64,000 nt of DNA, from NCBI GenBank assembly GCA_945862065.1, contig CAMAWT010000008.1:62001-126000 (forward strand), read 5' to 3'. Positions 23,845 through 30,816 of the stretch are shown here, one piece after another; the first letter of the stretch is position 1; every line of letters begins with the position of its first letter. The position numbers and the translations under genes were made by a program. A model generated the notes under the pieces. It saw only the letters and a program-made list of their open reading frames with translations, searched no databases and had not been told where the DNA came from. Origin of the DNA: Flavobacterium psychrophilum (GTDB taxonomy: Bacteria > Bacteroidota > Bacteroidia > Flavobacteriales > Flavobacteriaceae).

Positions 23845-25506
23845 ATGAAAACATTTAAAATTTTTAGTATCTTATTATTGGCGTCAGCGTCAATGAATGC
23901 GCAAGATTTAGATCAAGCAAACAAAGCAATTGATGCAGAACAATACGAAAAAGCAAAATCTATTTTAAAAGGTATAATTAACACAGCTCCTACTAATGGA
24001 AGAGCTTCTTTTTTATTAGGTAATGTGTATTTAAGACAAAGTGTTGAAGATTCTGCCAAAATTTATTTTCAGAAAGGACTTGCTGCCAAAGAAGGAGCAA
24101 ACCTTAATAACATCGGTATGGGTCAATTAGATCTTGATAATAATAAAATGACAGAAGCAAAAGCTAATTTTGCTTTAGCAACCGCATCTATGAAAAGGAA
24201 AAGCATTGAAGAATTTGTTTTCATAGCACGTGCCTACATGAACGCTGCAACTCCAGATTATAAAGCTGCTATAGAAGTGCTTAACAAAGCAAAAGCAGTC
24301 AATCCAAATGACGCACAAATGCAGTTAGCTTTTGGAGATGCGTATTATGGAGATAAAAATCAAAACGATGCCTATGTAGCTTACCGTGCCGCATATACTG
24401 CAGATAGCTCATTAATTAGAGCCAAAATGCAATCGGGAGTTTTGTTAAAAGGAGCGCGTGCGTTTAATGAAGCAGGTAAAGCGTATGATGAAGTGATTGC
24501 TTTAAACCCAAACTACGGACCAGTTTACCGTGAACTTGCAGAGACCTACTATCTTTGGGCAAATACGGACTCTAAAAAATACACCGAATACATCCAAAAA
24601 TCGTTAGCATATTATGAAAAATACATGGCTCTAACCGATTATTCATTGTCATCTCGTATGCGTCATGCCGATTTCTTAATCTTGGCTAAAGATTATAAAG
24701 CGCTAGAAATTGAAGCAAATAAAATGAAAGAATTGGATAAAGTAAATCCAAGAATTCTTCGTTACCTTGGTTATTCTGCTTATGAAAACGGAAATAACGA
24801 CGCCGCAATTACAGCTTTGACAGATTTTACAACAAAATCTACCAACAAAATCATCGCTCGTGACTATTTCTATTTAGCTTTGGCTAAAACCAAAAAAGCA
24901 CAAGGTCCAGACGGAATGATTACAGACCAAATGGCTTTTGCAGACGTAATAGCAAACTATAAAAAAGCAATTGAATTGGATGCTAAAATCGCAAATGATT
25001 TGAATGCCATCGGTAAAGCTTATTTCTCCAAAAAGCAGTACAAAGAAGCGGCTAGTATTTTTGAACTTGCTATTGCAACGCCAAATACTAAAAACTTTTT
25101 AGAAGACAATATCTATTACGGATTATGTATTTACACTGAAAACAGAAACAAAAAACCAGAAGAACTAGACAAAGAATCAATGATGAAAGCAGATAAGTCG
25201 TTAGATGCTGTAATTGCTGCATCTCCAACGTATTTAGAGTCATATCTTTATAAAGCTAGAATCAATAATACGCTAGAAAATGATGAAATTGCAAAAAATT
25301 CGTACCAAAAATTCATTGATTTAGTGATTGTAAAAACTCCAGAAGAAATAGCAACCAACAAAGCTAAATTGATAGAGTCATACAACAACATTGCCGCTAT
25401 ATTTGCCAACACTGATAAGCCAAAAGCAATTGAGTATTTCACCAAAACTCTTGCCCTAGATCCAGCCAACAAATATGCGCTAGATTCCATCAAAGCACTT
25501 AAATAA
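23845..25506 (+). CDS. Exported tetratricopeptide-repeat protein
   Basis: A 553-residue protein with signal peptide (cut after about residue 19, MNAQ) followed by TPR-type helix pairs almost throughout, for example ALAFGDAYYGDKNQNDAYVAYRAAY-like and AIGKAYFSKKQYKEAASIFELA segments, ending in a classical TPR (AAIFANTDKPKAIEYFTKTLALDPANK). It lies 10 bases behind the PstS-like gene and closes the operon with a good terminator. It is probably a periplasmic scaffold; the link with TonB-ExbBD is positional. Confidence 0.9.
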   Translation: MKTFKIFSILLLASASMNAQDLDQANKAIDAEQYEKAKSILKGIINTAPTNGRASFLLGNVYLRQSVEDSAKIYFQKGLAAKEGANLNNIGMGQLDLDNNKMTEAKANFALATASMKRKSIEEFVFIARAYMNAATPDYKAAIEVLNKAKAVNPNDAQMQLAFGDAYYGDKNQNDAYVAYRAAYTADSSLIRAKMQSGVLLKGARAFNEAGKAYDEVIALNPNYGPVYRELAETYYLWANTDSKKYTEYIQKSLAYYEKYMALTDYSLSSRMRHADFLILAKDYKALEIEANKMKELDKVNPRILRYLGYSAYENGNNDAAITALTDFTTKSTNKIIARDYFYLALAKTKKAQGPDGMITDQMAFADVIANYKKAIELDAKIANDLNAIGKAYFSKKQYKEAASIFELAIATPNTKNFLEDNIYYGLCIYTENRNKKPEELDKESMMKADKSLDAVIAASPTYLESYLYKARINNTLENDEIAKNSYQKFIDLVIVKTPEEIATNKAKLIESYNNIAAIFANTDKPKAIEYFTKTLALDPANKYALDSIKALK

Positions 25507-25525
25507 AAAAAAATACATTTTATAT

Positions 25526-25558
25526 AACCGATAACGAAAGTTGTCGGTTTTTTTTTTT
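25526..25558 (+). terminator. Terminator of the exbB-tonB-TPR operon
   Basis: 10-bp stem AACCGATAAC / GTTGTCGGTT with one G-T pair, GAAA loop, and a run of nine T. Confidence 0.88.
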
Positions 25559-25590
25559 GAAGCACACATCCCGTTTTCAGAAGACATTTT

Positions 25591-25661
25591 GTCCCGCTTT
25601 ACGCTTTATCTTTTGTTTTTTTAAAGAAAAAAACAAAAGGATACTGCTTCAATCGGGGCTA
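25591..25661. repeat. Hairpin repeat, copy B (REP-like family)
   Basis: GTCCCGCTTTACGCTTTATC followed by TTTTGTTTTTTTAAAG / AAAAAAACAAAAGGATACTG and CTTCAATCGGGGCTA. Reverse complement aligns closely with copy I at 27121-27188, including the flank CATTTTGTCC. Confidence 0.75.
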
Positions 25662-25689
25662 AAATAGATAAGTTTCATTTTTATTGAAA

Positions 25690-25765
25690 AAAAATTAATC
25701 AACAATCACTATTCACTAATCACTAATCACTAATCACTAATTATCCATTATCAATTAACAATTCA
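25690..25765. repeat. ATCACTA 7-mer tandem repeat upstream of queE
   Basis: Units CACTATTCACTAATCACTAATCACT and then ATTATCAATTAACAATTCAATT run up to the queE promoter. Similar words occur near 14683-14697 and 17185-17215. Confidence 0.65.
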
Positions 25766-25771
25766 ATTCCG

Positions 25772-25779
25772 TACCTTTG
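25772..25779 (+). promoter_or_regulatory. -7 promoter box (TACCTTTG) of queE
   Basis: TACCTTTG matches TAnnTTTG. The transcript would start near 25784-25786, which excludes the TTG at 25777 as start codon and supports the ATG at 25798. Confidence 0.55.
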
Positions 25780-25797
25780 CAACCAAGTAAAAAAAGA

Positions 25798-26430
25798 ATG
25801 CTCACAAAAGAAACACAAATTGCAGTAGATAAAGGAGAAATGCTTCCGTTGATGGAAGAGTTTTATACTATACAAGGCGAAGGATATCATACAGGAACAG
25901 CGGCCTATTTCATCCGAATTGGAGGTTGTGACGTGGGTTGCCATTGGTGCGATGTAAAAGAAAGTTGGAATGCTGCATTGCATCCGCCAACATCGACTGA
26001 TGTAATTGTTGCCAATGCCAAAAAATATGCCAATACCGTTGTTATTACTGGTGGCGAACCATTGATGTGGGATATGACACAAATCACACAAAAATTAAAA
26101 CAACAAAACATACAAGTTCATATAGAAACTTCTGGTGCTTATCAGCTTTCAGGTGAATGGGATTGGATTTGCCTTTCGCCAAAAAAGAATAAATTGCCCA
26201 CCCAAACTGTTTATGATAAAGCAAACGAACTCAAAGTAATTATCCACAACAAACATGATTTTATTTTTGCTGAAGAACAAGCCGAAAAAGTAAACGAAAA
26301 TGCCATTTTGTTCTTGCAACCCGAATGGAGCAAAAAAGAAGAAATGACGCCACAAATTGTAGATTACGTTATGCAACATCCGAAATGGCGTGTTTCATTA
26401 CAAACGCACAAATACCTCAATATTCCATAA
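25798..26430 (+). CDS. queE: 7-carboxy-7-deazaguanine synthase
   Basis: QueE is a radical SAM enzyme that contracts the ring of 6-carboxytetrahydropterin on the way to preQ0 and queuosine. With the ATG at 25798 it has 210 residues. EEFYTIQGEGYHTG (20-33) is the QueE signature, and the cluster-binding cysteines are Cys44, Cys48 and Cys51 in GGCDVGCHWCDV. VVITGGEPLMW and the C-terminal LQTHKYLNIP (LQxHK.L) also fit. It is monocistronic, ending in a bidirectional hairpin. queA is elsewhere in the window. Confidence 0.95.
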   Translation: MLTKETQIAVDKGEMLPLMEEFYTIQGEGYHTGTAAYFIRIGGCDVGCHWCDVKESWNAALHPPTSTDVIVANAKKYANTVVITGGEPLMWDMTQITQKLKQQNIQVHIETSGAYQLSGEWDWICLSPKKNKLPTQTVYDKANELKVIIHNKHDFIFAEEQAEKVNENAILFLQPEWSKKEEMTPQIVDYVMQHPKWRVSLQTHKYLNIP

Positions 26431-26461
26431 AAAAAATCAGAACGTTTGTTCTGATTTTTTT
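26431..26461. terminator. Bidirectional terminator between queE and the lysine-rich gene
   Basis: Stem AATCAGAAC / GTTCTGATT with GTTT loop (26435-26456), flanked by A-run on the left and T-run on the right, so it can serve both converging genes. Confidence 0.88.
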
Positions 26462-26472
26462 GTTTACACAAT

Positions 26473-26850
26473 CTATTTTTTCTTAGATTTATTTTTTGAT
26501 TTTTTTCTAGACGCTTTTTTCTTTGCCTTTTTTTCTTTCAATTTTTTTTGAGCTTTTTCTTTTTTGGCTTTCTCTTTTTTCTTCTTTTGCGCCTTTTTTT
26601 CTTTTATTTTTTGCTTTTTCATCTCCTTTTTTTCTTTTTTCTGGAGTTTATTGGTGCTCATTTTCTTTTTTTCAGTTTTCTCTTCTTTTAATTGAATGGC
26701 TTTGTCATCTTCAATTAATACTTCGCTATCTTGATTAGAAAGTACGTTGTCAACTGGCGTTTCTACTGCTGGTTCTTGTTCTGCCACAGTATTTGTTTCC
26801 ATTATTATTTCCTTTTCGGTAACTTCGTTTTGATGATTTTCTGCTTCCAT
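26473..26850 (-). CDS. Lysine-rich low-complexity protein with acidic N-terminus
   Basis: A 125-residue protein of strongly split composition. Residues 1-60 are acidic (Glu/Asp, Val, Thr) and residues 60-125 consist almost only of Lys with Glu, Gln, Ala (KEKKAQKKKKEKAKKEKAQK). The basic part resembles histone H1-like or nucleoid-associated tails of bacteria, but such low-complexity matches prove little. The gene has a clear promoter box (26893-26900) and terminator and the frame is intact, so I regard it as real. It could bind nucleic acid or an acidic polymer. No family assigned. Confidence 0.65.
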   Translation of the reverse strand: MEAENHQNEVTEKEIIMETNTVAEQEPAVETPVDNVLSNQDSEVLIEDDKAIQLKEEKTEKKKMSTNKLQKKEKKEMKKQKIKEKKAQKKKKEKAKKEKAQKKLKEKKAKKKASRKKSKNKSKKK

Positions 26851-26892
26851 TTGTAGTTATGTTTGTTATTTTAATATTATTTAAATGTTAAG

Positions 26893-26900
26893 CAAATGTA
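26893..26900 (-). promoter_or_regulatory. -7 promoter box (TACATTTG) of the lysine-rich gene
   Basis: Minus-strand TACATTTG, full match to TAnnTTTG, about 43 bases before the start codon. The region 26851-27226 otherwise holds a short AACTAATTAGAAAATG tandem (about 26975-27030) and repeat copy I. Confidence 0.45.
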
Positions 26901-27120
26901 AACAATTTTAAAATACCGAACTATAGTTTTTGTTTATTTTTAGTTAAAAAAAGTTTTTTTTGAATTTTTAAACTAAAATTAATTAGCTAATTAGAAAATG
27001 AACTAATTAGAAAATGAGCTAATTAAAAATTGTATTAAACTGAAAATTTAAATTTTCTAGGATCAGTAAAGTTTTTAGGGGGTATAACTTAATTTCAACT
27101 GAAAAATCACTTGTGAGGTA

Positions 27121-27188
27121 TAGCCCTGATGGAGCCGATATCCTTGCGTAGTTTACGGAGCAAGATAAAGGCGAGAGCAGGACAAAAT
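27121..27188. repeat. Hairpin repeat, copy I (REP-like family)
   Basis: TAGCCCTGATGGAGCCGATA, TCCTTGCGTAG/TTTACGGAGCAAGA hairpin, TAAAGGCGAGAGCAGGACAAAATG. It is the inverted counterpart of copy B with a different loop. It lies 39 bases downstream of the TPM gene stop. Confidence 0.72.
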
Positions 27189-27226
27189 GTCTACTGGAAT
27201 GTGTTTGCGTGCTTCTAAAAATGAAA

Positions 27227-28042
27227 TTACCAATCGCCTCCAGCGCCACCGCCTGAAAATCCACCACCGCCAAATCCACCACCGAAACCTCCACCTGAAG
27301 AACCACCAAATCCACCTCCAGACGAACCTCCAAATCCGCCACCGTTTCCTCTTCCCAAACTACTTAGGATAATAACATCTAGTAAACTTGGTCCGCCAAA
27401 ATTAGAACCTGAATTTCCACCCTTTCCACCGTTTCGTTTTGATGCTATAATCATTACAACTACAAAAATCACGATAAAAAGCAGAGTCGGAAGAATACCT
27501 CCGTCATCTTGTTTTTCTTTACGTTTGCCTTTGTATTTACCTTTTAAGACATCAATAATTGAATCGGCACCTTTGTTTAATCCATTATAATAACTACCTG
27601 CTTTAAACTCGGGTGTAATAATATTTCGAATAATATCAGCATTTGTTGCGGCAATCAATCGGTCTTCAACTCCATAACCTGGTGAAATCCAAATTTTTCT
27701 TTCAGTTTTAGCTACCAGAATTAATACGCCATTGTCTTTCTTGGCATCACCAAACCCCCAAGTTTGAGCCCAATTGGTTGCCACTGTGGCGATATATTCT
27801 CCTTTTAAATCGTTTACAGTAATTACCACGATTTGAGTTGTGGTTGAATCTGAATAACGTACTAATTTTTCTTCTAATTGCGTTTTTTCATTTGTGCTTA
27901 ACAGGTTGGCATAGTCATAAACTGAAGTTTGAAAGTCAGGTTTTGGCGGAATCGTAAATTGGGCGAAACCCAATTGCGAAACCAAAAGACTTAAAAATAA
28001 TAGTGAAATTAAGAACGATTTTTTAAGTGTAGTTTGTATCAT
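27227..28042 (-). CDS. TPM-domain protein with glycine-rich tail
   Basis: A 271-residue protein: signal peptide (1-27), TPM domain (about 38-165; VYDYANLLSTNEKTQLEEKL and DNGVLILVAKTERKIWISPGYGVE are diagnostic), a transmembrane helix (about 186-203) and a Gly/Ser/Phe-rich tail (206-271) made of GGGFGGSS-like repeats. It belongs to the TPM_phosphatase family (YgcG-like, DUF477), linked in plants to photosystem assembly and in bacteria to envelope functions. It overlaps the preceding TPM gene by ATGA and is the end of the LemA run. Function unproven. Confidence 0.9.
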   Translation of the reverse strand: MIQTTLKKSFLISLLFLSLLVSQLGFAQFTIPPKPDFQTSVYDYANLLSTNEKTQLEEKLVRYSDSTTTQIVVITVNDLKGEYIATVATNWAQTWGFGDAKKDNGVLILVAKTERKIWISPGYGVEDRLIAATNADIIRNIITPEFKAGSYYNGLNKGADSIIDVLKGKYKGKRKEKQDDGGILPTLLFIVIFVVVMIIASKRNGGKGGNSGSNFGGPSLLDVIILSSLGRGNGGGFGGSSGGGFGGSSGGGFGGGFGGGGFSGGGAGGDW

Positions 28043-28476
28043 CCTTTTGATATTTCGTTCGATAATTCGTTTATGTCATCATGTTGATAGGGAAAGTGGT
28101 GCTTTAATTGTTCGCCGGCTTTTAATATTCCGTCAACCAAACCTTGTTTAAAATCTCCCTTTTTGAAATGTGATTGAATCGCGTCTTTGGTAGTATCCCA
28201 AAAATCGGGTGCTACTTTTTCGTTTATTCCTTTGTCACCATAAATTACAAATTGCTTGTCTTTTACCGCAACATATATCAAAACGCCGTTAGAATCTTTG
28301 GTTTTATCCATTTCCAATAGATAAAAAACTTCCACAGCCCGAGTTAACGAATCTGTGGAAGCCGATTGTTCTATATGAATCCTAATCTCGCCAGAAGTGT
28401 TTTTTTCAGCTATTTGAATAGCGTCAACAATTTCTTGCTCTTCTTTTTTAGATAAAAAATCTTCTACTTTTGACAT
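28039..28476 (-). CDS. TPM-domain protein, short form
   Basis: A 145-residue TPM-family protein without signal peptide or transmembrane helix. IRIHIEQSASTDSLTRAVEVFYLLEMDKTKD followed by NGVLIYVAVKDKQFVIYGDKGINEKV is the TPM core. It is therefore probably cytoplasmic or loosely membrane-associated, in contrast to the long exported form that follows with a 4-base overlap. A LemA gene precedes it by 9 bases. LemA-TPM-TPM runs are common in Bacteroidota. Confidence 0.9.
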   Translation of the reverse strand: MSKVEDFLSKKEEQEIVDAIQIAEKNTSGEIRIHIEQSASTDSLTRAVEVFYLLEMDKTKDSNGVLIYVAVKDKQFVIYGDKGINEKVAPDFWDTTKDAIQSHFKKGDFKQGLVDGILKAGEQLKHHFPYQHDDINELSNEISKG

Positions 28477-28485
28477 TTGGACGGA

Positions 28486-29085
28486 TTATTTAGCTTCTTT
28501 TTTGTCAAAATTGAATTCTACATTTGGAGCTTTTTCTGCACCTTCAACCGATTTGAAATAAGGTTTTTCTATAAATCCAAAAATACCTGCAAACAAACTG
28601 TTTGGGAATGTTTTAATGTGTGTATTATATGGTTTAACGGCCTCATTAAAACGTGTTCTAGCTGTTAAAATTTGATTTTCTGTACTAGTAAGTTCCGCCT
28701 GAAGGTTTAAAAACCCTTGATTGGCTTGCAAACTCGGATAGTTTTCTACGGTAACCAACAATCTAGAAAGTGCACTTTGATTTTGATTAAATTTCTCTAA
28801 TTGTTCTGGTGTAATATTAGTTGGATCTACCACGGTTTTAGTTGCATTTGCTCTAGCTTGAACAACCGCTTCTAATGTTCCTTTTTCATATTCTGCAGCG
28901 CCTTGCACTGTTTTTACTAAATTTACAATTAGGTCGTTACGTCTTTGATACGTTGTTTCAACATTTCCCCAAGCTTCTTCAATATTTTGATTTAATGTCA
29001 CCGCGGTGTTGTTAATTCCTTTAAACCAAGAGTATCCAATGATGACTACTACAGCTACGATTATCCAAGGCAAAAATTTTTTCAT
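28486..29085 (-). CDS. lemA: LemA family protein
   Basis: A 199-residue LemA-type protein: N-terminal membrane anchor (about 4-22), then the long helical LemA domain with NQNIEEAWGNVETTYQRRNDLIVNLVKTVQ and YEKGTLEAVVQARA. Family members are widespread, single-span envelope proteins of unknown function (named from a Listeria antigen). It leads the TPM genes. The upstream MerR-like gene ends 35 bases before. Confidence 0.93.
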   Translation of the reverse strand: MKKFLPWIIVAVVVIIGYSWFKGINNTAVTLNQNIEEAWGNVETTYQRRNDLIVNLVKTVQGAAEYEKGTLEAVVQARANATKTVVDPTNITPEQLEKFNQNQSALSRLLVTVENYPSLQANQGFLNLQAELTSTENQILTARTRFNEAVKPYNTHIKTFPNSLFAGIFGFIEKPYFKSVEGAEKAPNVEFNFDKKEAK

Positions 29086-29120
29086 AATTTTTAATTTTTA
29101 ATTTTCTTTTTATTTATTGT

Positions 29121-29453
29121 TTAAATTGAATTCTTAATACTCAATAATTGTGCCTTAATTGATTCTAATTTACTTATTATTTCAAATTTGTCCAATGTCT
29201 TTTTTTGACCTTCCTTCAAATGTGTTTTGGCGCCATCCAAAGTAAAACCTCTTTCTTTGACCAAATGAAAAATTAACTGCAAGTTTTTTACGTCTTCTTG
29301 GGTAAACATTCTATTTCCTTTAGCATTTTTTTTAGGTTTCAAGATGTCAAATTCTTTGTCCCAAAAACGAATAAGCGAGGCATTCACATTAAAGGCTTCA
29401 GCAATTTCACCAATGCTAAAATATAGTTTATCTTTTGAAAGTTGGATGTGCAT
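29121..29453 (-). CDS. MerR-type helix-turn-helix transcriptional regulator
   Basis: A 110-residue MerR-family protein. LYFSIGEIAEAFNVNASLIRFWDKEFDIL (10-38) is the winged helix-turn-helix, followed by KPKKNAKGNRMFTQEDVKNL and a short dimerisation helix. It lacks an effector domain or cysteines, so it is not a metal sensor. It starts within the stop codon of the M23 peptidase gene (TAATG) and is thus translationally coupled to it. Possible targets are its own operon, but no operator was identified. Confidence 0.9.
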   Translation of the reverse strand: MHIQLSKDKLYFSIGEIAEAFNVNASLIRFWDKEFDILKPKKNAKGNRMFTQEDVKNLQLIFHLVKERGFTLDGAKTHLKEGQKKTLDKFEIISKLESIKAQLLSIKNSI

Positions 29454-30433
29454 TAGTCTAATGATTGATTTTCTTGGTTTGCAATTTTTGAAATGGTTAC
29501 ATATTCAGCAGCCGAAATATTCCCATAATAAAAATTAATAGGGTTAACTACTTTTCCGTCTTTGTGAACTTCATAATGTAAGTGCGGCGCTTCACTTCTG
29601 CCGGTGCTTCCCACATAACCAATAACATCGCCTCTTTTTATTCTTTTTCCAGGTCTTACATTGTACTTGCTTAAATGGGCATATAATGTTAAATATCCAT
29701 AACCGTGATTTATTTCAATATGATTTCCGTATCCAGAAAGTGAATTATCTGCCCTTTTGACAACTCCATCACCTGTTGCATAAATAGGAGTGCCAGATCT
29801 GGCAGAAAAATCCATGCCTCGGTGCATTTTTCTTGCTTTGGTAAACGGATCACTTCTGTATCCAAACCCAGAGGCCATTCTTTTTAATTCCTCATTTTTT
29901 ACTGGTTGTATGGCCGGTATCGCACTCAAAATCTTATCTTTAGCTTTAGCTAATTTTAAAATTTGATCCAATGATTTTGATTGAACAACCAATTGTTTGG
30001 TAATAACATCAACCCGTTTGGAGGTATTTACAACTAATTGTGAATTGTCAAATCCTTCTAATTCTTTGTATCTGTTTTTACCAATTATCCCCGATTTTCT
30101 GATCTCATCATTTATTGGAGCAGCGTTAAAAAATGTTCGGTATAAGTTATTATCTCGATCTTCAATATTCGCCATAACTTCTTCTAAATCACCTACTTTT
30201 TTATTTAAAATATTATATCGAAGTTTTAAATTATCAATTTCTCTAGCTTGTAATTTGTCTTTTGGAGTTTTAAAAAAAGGAGTATTCATTAAAAGCACCA
30301 AACAAATAAAACCAAATAATGCCGATGCCACTAGAAATAACAACACATAAGCAAATTTCTTTCTCTTTTTTGTGTTGATTTTTCTGTAGGCTAAATTTTC
30401 GGTATCGTAATAATACTTAACTTTCTTCGACAT
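29453..30433 (-). CDS. M23 family (LytM-type) peptidoglycan endopeptidase
   Basis: A 326-residue protein: short cytoplasmic N-terminus, transmembrane helix (27-50), coiled coil (about 60-95), and a C-terminal M23 domain (about 190-300). Zinc ligands are His204 and Asp208 (HRGMD) and His286 (HLHYE, 284-288), with His253 (YAH) as catalytic partner. The enzyme is anchored in the inner membrane and can cut peptide cross-links or activate amidases during growth. It is the first gene of the minus-strand run ending with the TPM genes, with a promoter box at 30489. Confidence 0.94.
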   Translation of the reverse strand: MSKKVKYYYDTENLAYRKINTKKRKKFAYVLLFLVASALFGFICLVLLMNTPFFKTPKDKLQAREIDNLKLRYNILNKKVGDLEEVMANIEDRDNNLYRTFFNAAPINDEIRKSGIIGKNRYKELEGFDNSQLVVNTSKRVDVITKQLVVQSKSLDQILKLAKAKDKILSAIPAIQPVKNEELKRMASGFGYRSDPFTKARKMHRGMDFSARSGTPIYATGDGVVKRADNSLSGYGNHIEINHGYGYLTLYAHLSKYNVRPGKRIKRGDVIGYVGSTGRSEAPHLHYEVHKDGKVVNPINFYYGNISAAEYVTISKIANQENQSLD

Positions 30434-30488
30434 TTCTTAAATTATATTATTTTTGCAACATCCAAGTTACATAAAATAGTTGTATTTA

Positions 30489-30496
30489 CAAAATTA
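30489..30496 (-). promoter_or_regulatory. -7 promoter box (TAATTTTG) of the M23-MerR-LemA run
   Basis: Minus-strand TAATTTTG, a full match to TAnnTTTG, 55 bases before the start codon. Confidence 0.45.
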
Positions 30497-30540
30497 ATAA
30501 ATGTTTTGAATTTTTCTTTACATTCATTCTAAACTTTCGA

Positions 30541-30565
30541 TATATTTGAAAATACACTACTTTTG
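30541..30565 (+). promoter_or_regulatory. Candidate -7 promoter boxes of alaS (TATATTTG and TACTTTTG)
   Basis: Two full-consensus boxes, 30541-30548 and 30558-30565, lie about 250 bases upstream of alaS. Use of either gives a long leader that contains hairpin C. Confidence 0.45.
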
Positions 30566-30630
30566 TGCTTCAATTATCGGCAAATTAAATCAATGATTTT
30601 TTTGTTAGATGAAAAAAATAACAATGAGCC

Positions 30631-30776
30631 TTTTCCAGCTTTTCGTTGCAAGTTCTCGTTACTATAACTTTTTTCCAAGAAATATCAGGAGCTTCCGTTG
30701 GTCGCTCTGCCATTTCAAGAAAAAATAGAAATAGTAAACTCGAAGCTTTCCACTTCTATCTGGGGCTTAACGGTAG
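30631..30776. repeat. Long hairpin in the alaS leader, repeat copy C (diverged)
   Basis: Outer words CCAGCTTTTCGTTGCAAG and CTTTCCACTTCTATCTGGGGCTTAA resemble the ends of the REP-like family. The inner stem pairs TTCTCGTTACTAT (30652-30664) with ATAGTAAACTCGAA (30730-30743), with an extra hairpin between. The family assignment is weaker than for the other copies. Confidence 0.5.
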
Positions 30777-30816
30777 CAGAAAAGTAAGTTAATAAGATAA
30801 TAAGTAAAATATAACA

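Noticed and set aside
26523..26738. Plus-strand Phe/Ser/Leu-rich frame opposite the lysine-rich gene
   Set aside because: Direct antisense shadow of Lys codons (TTT/CTT); the minus-strand gene has promoter and terminator support.
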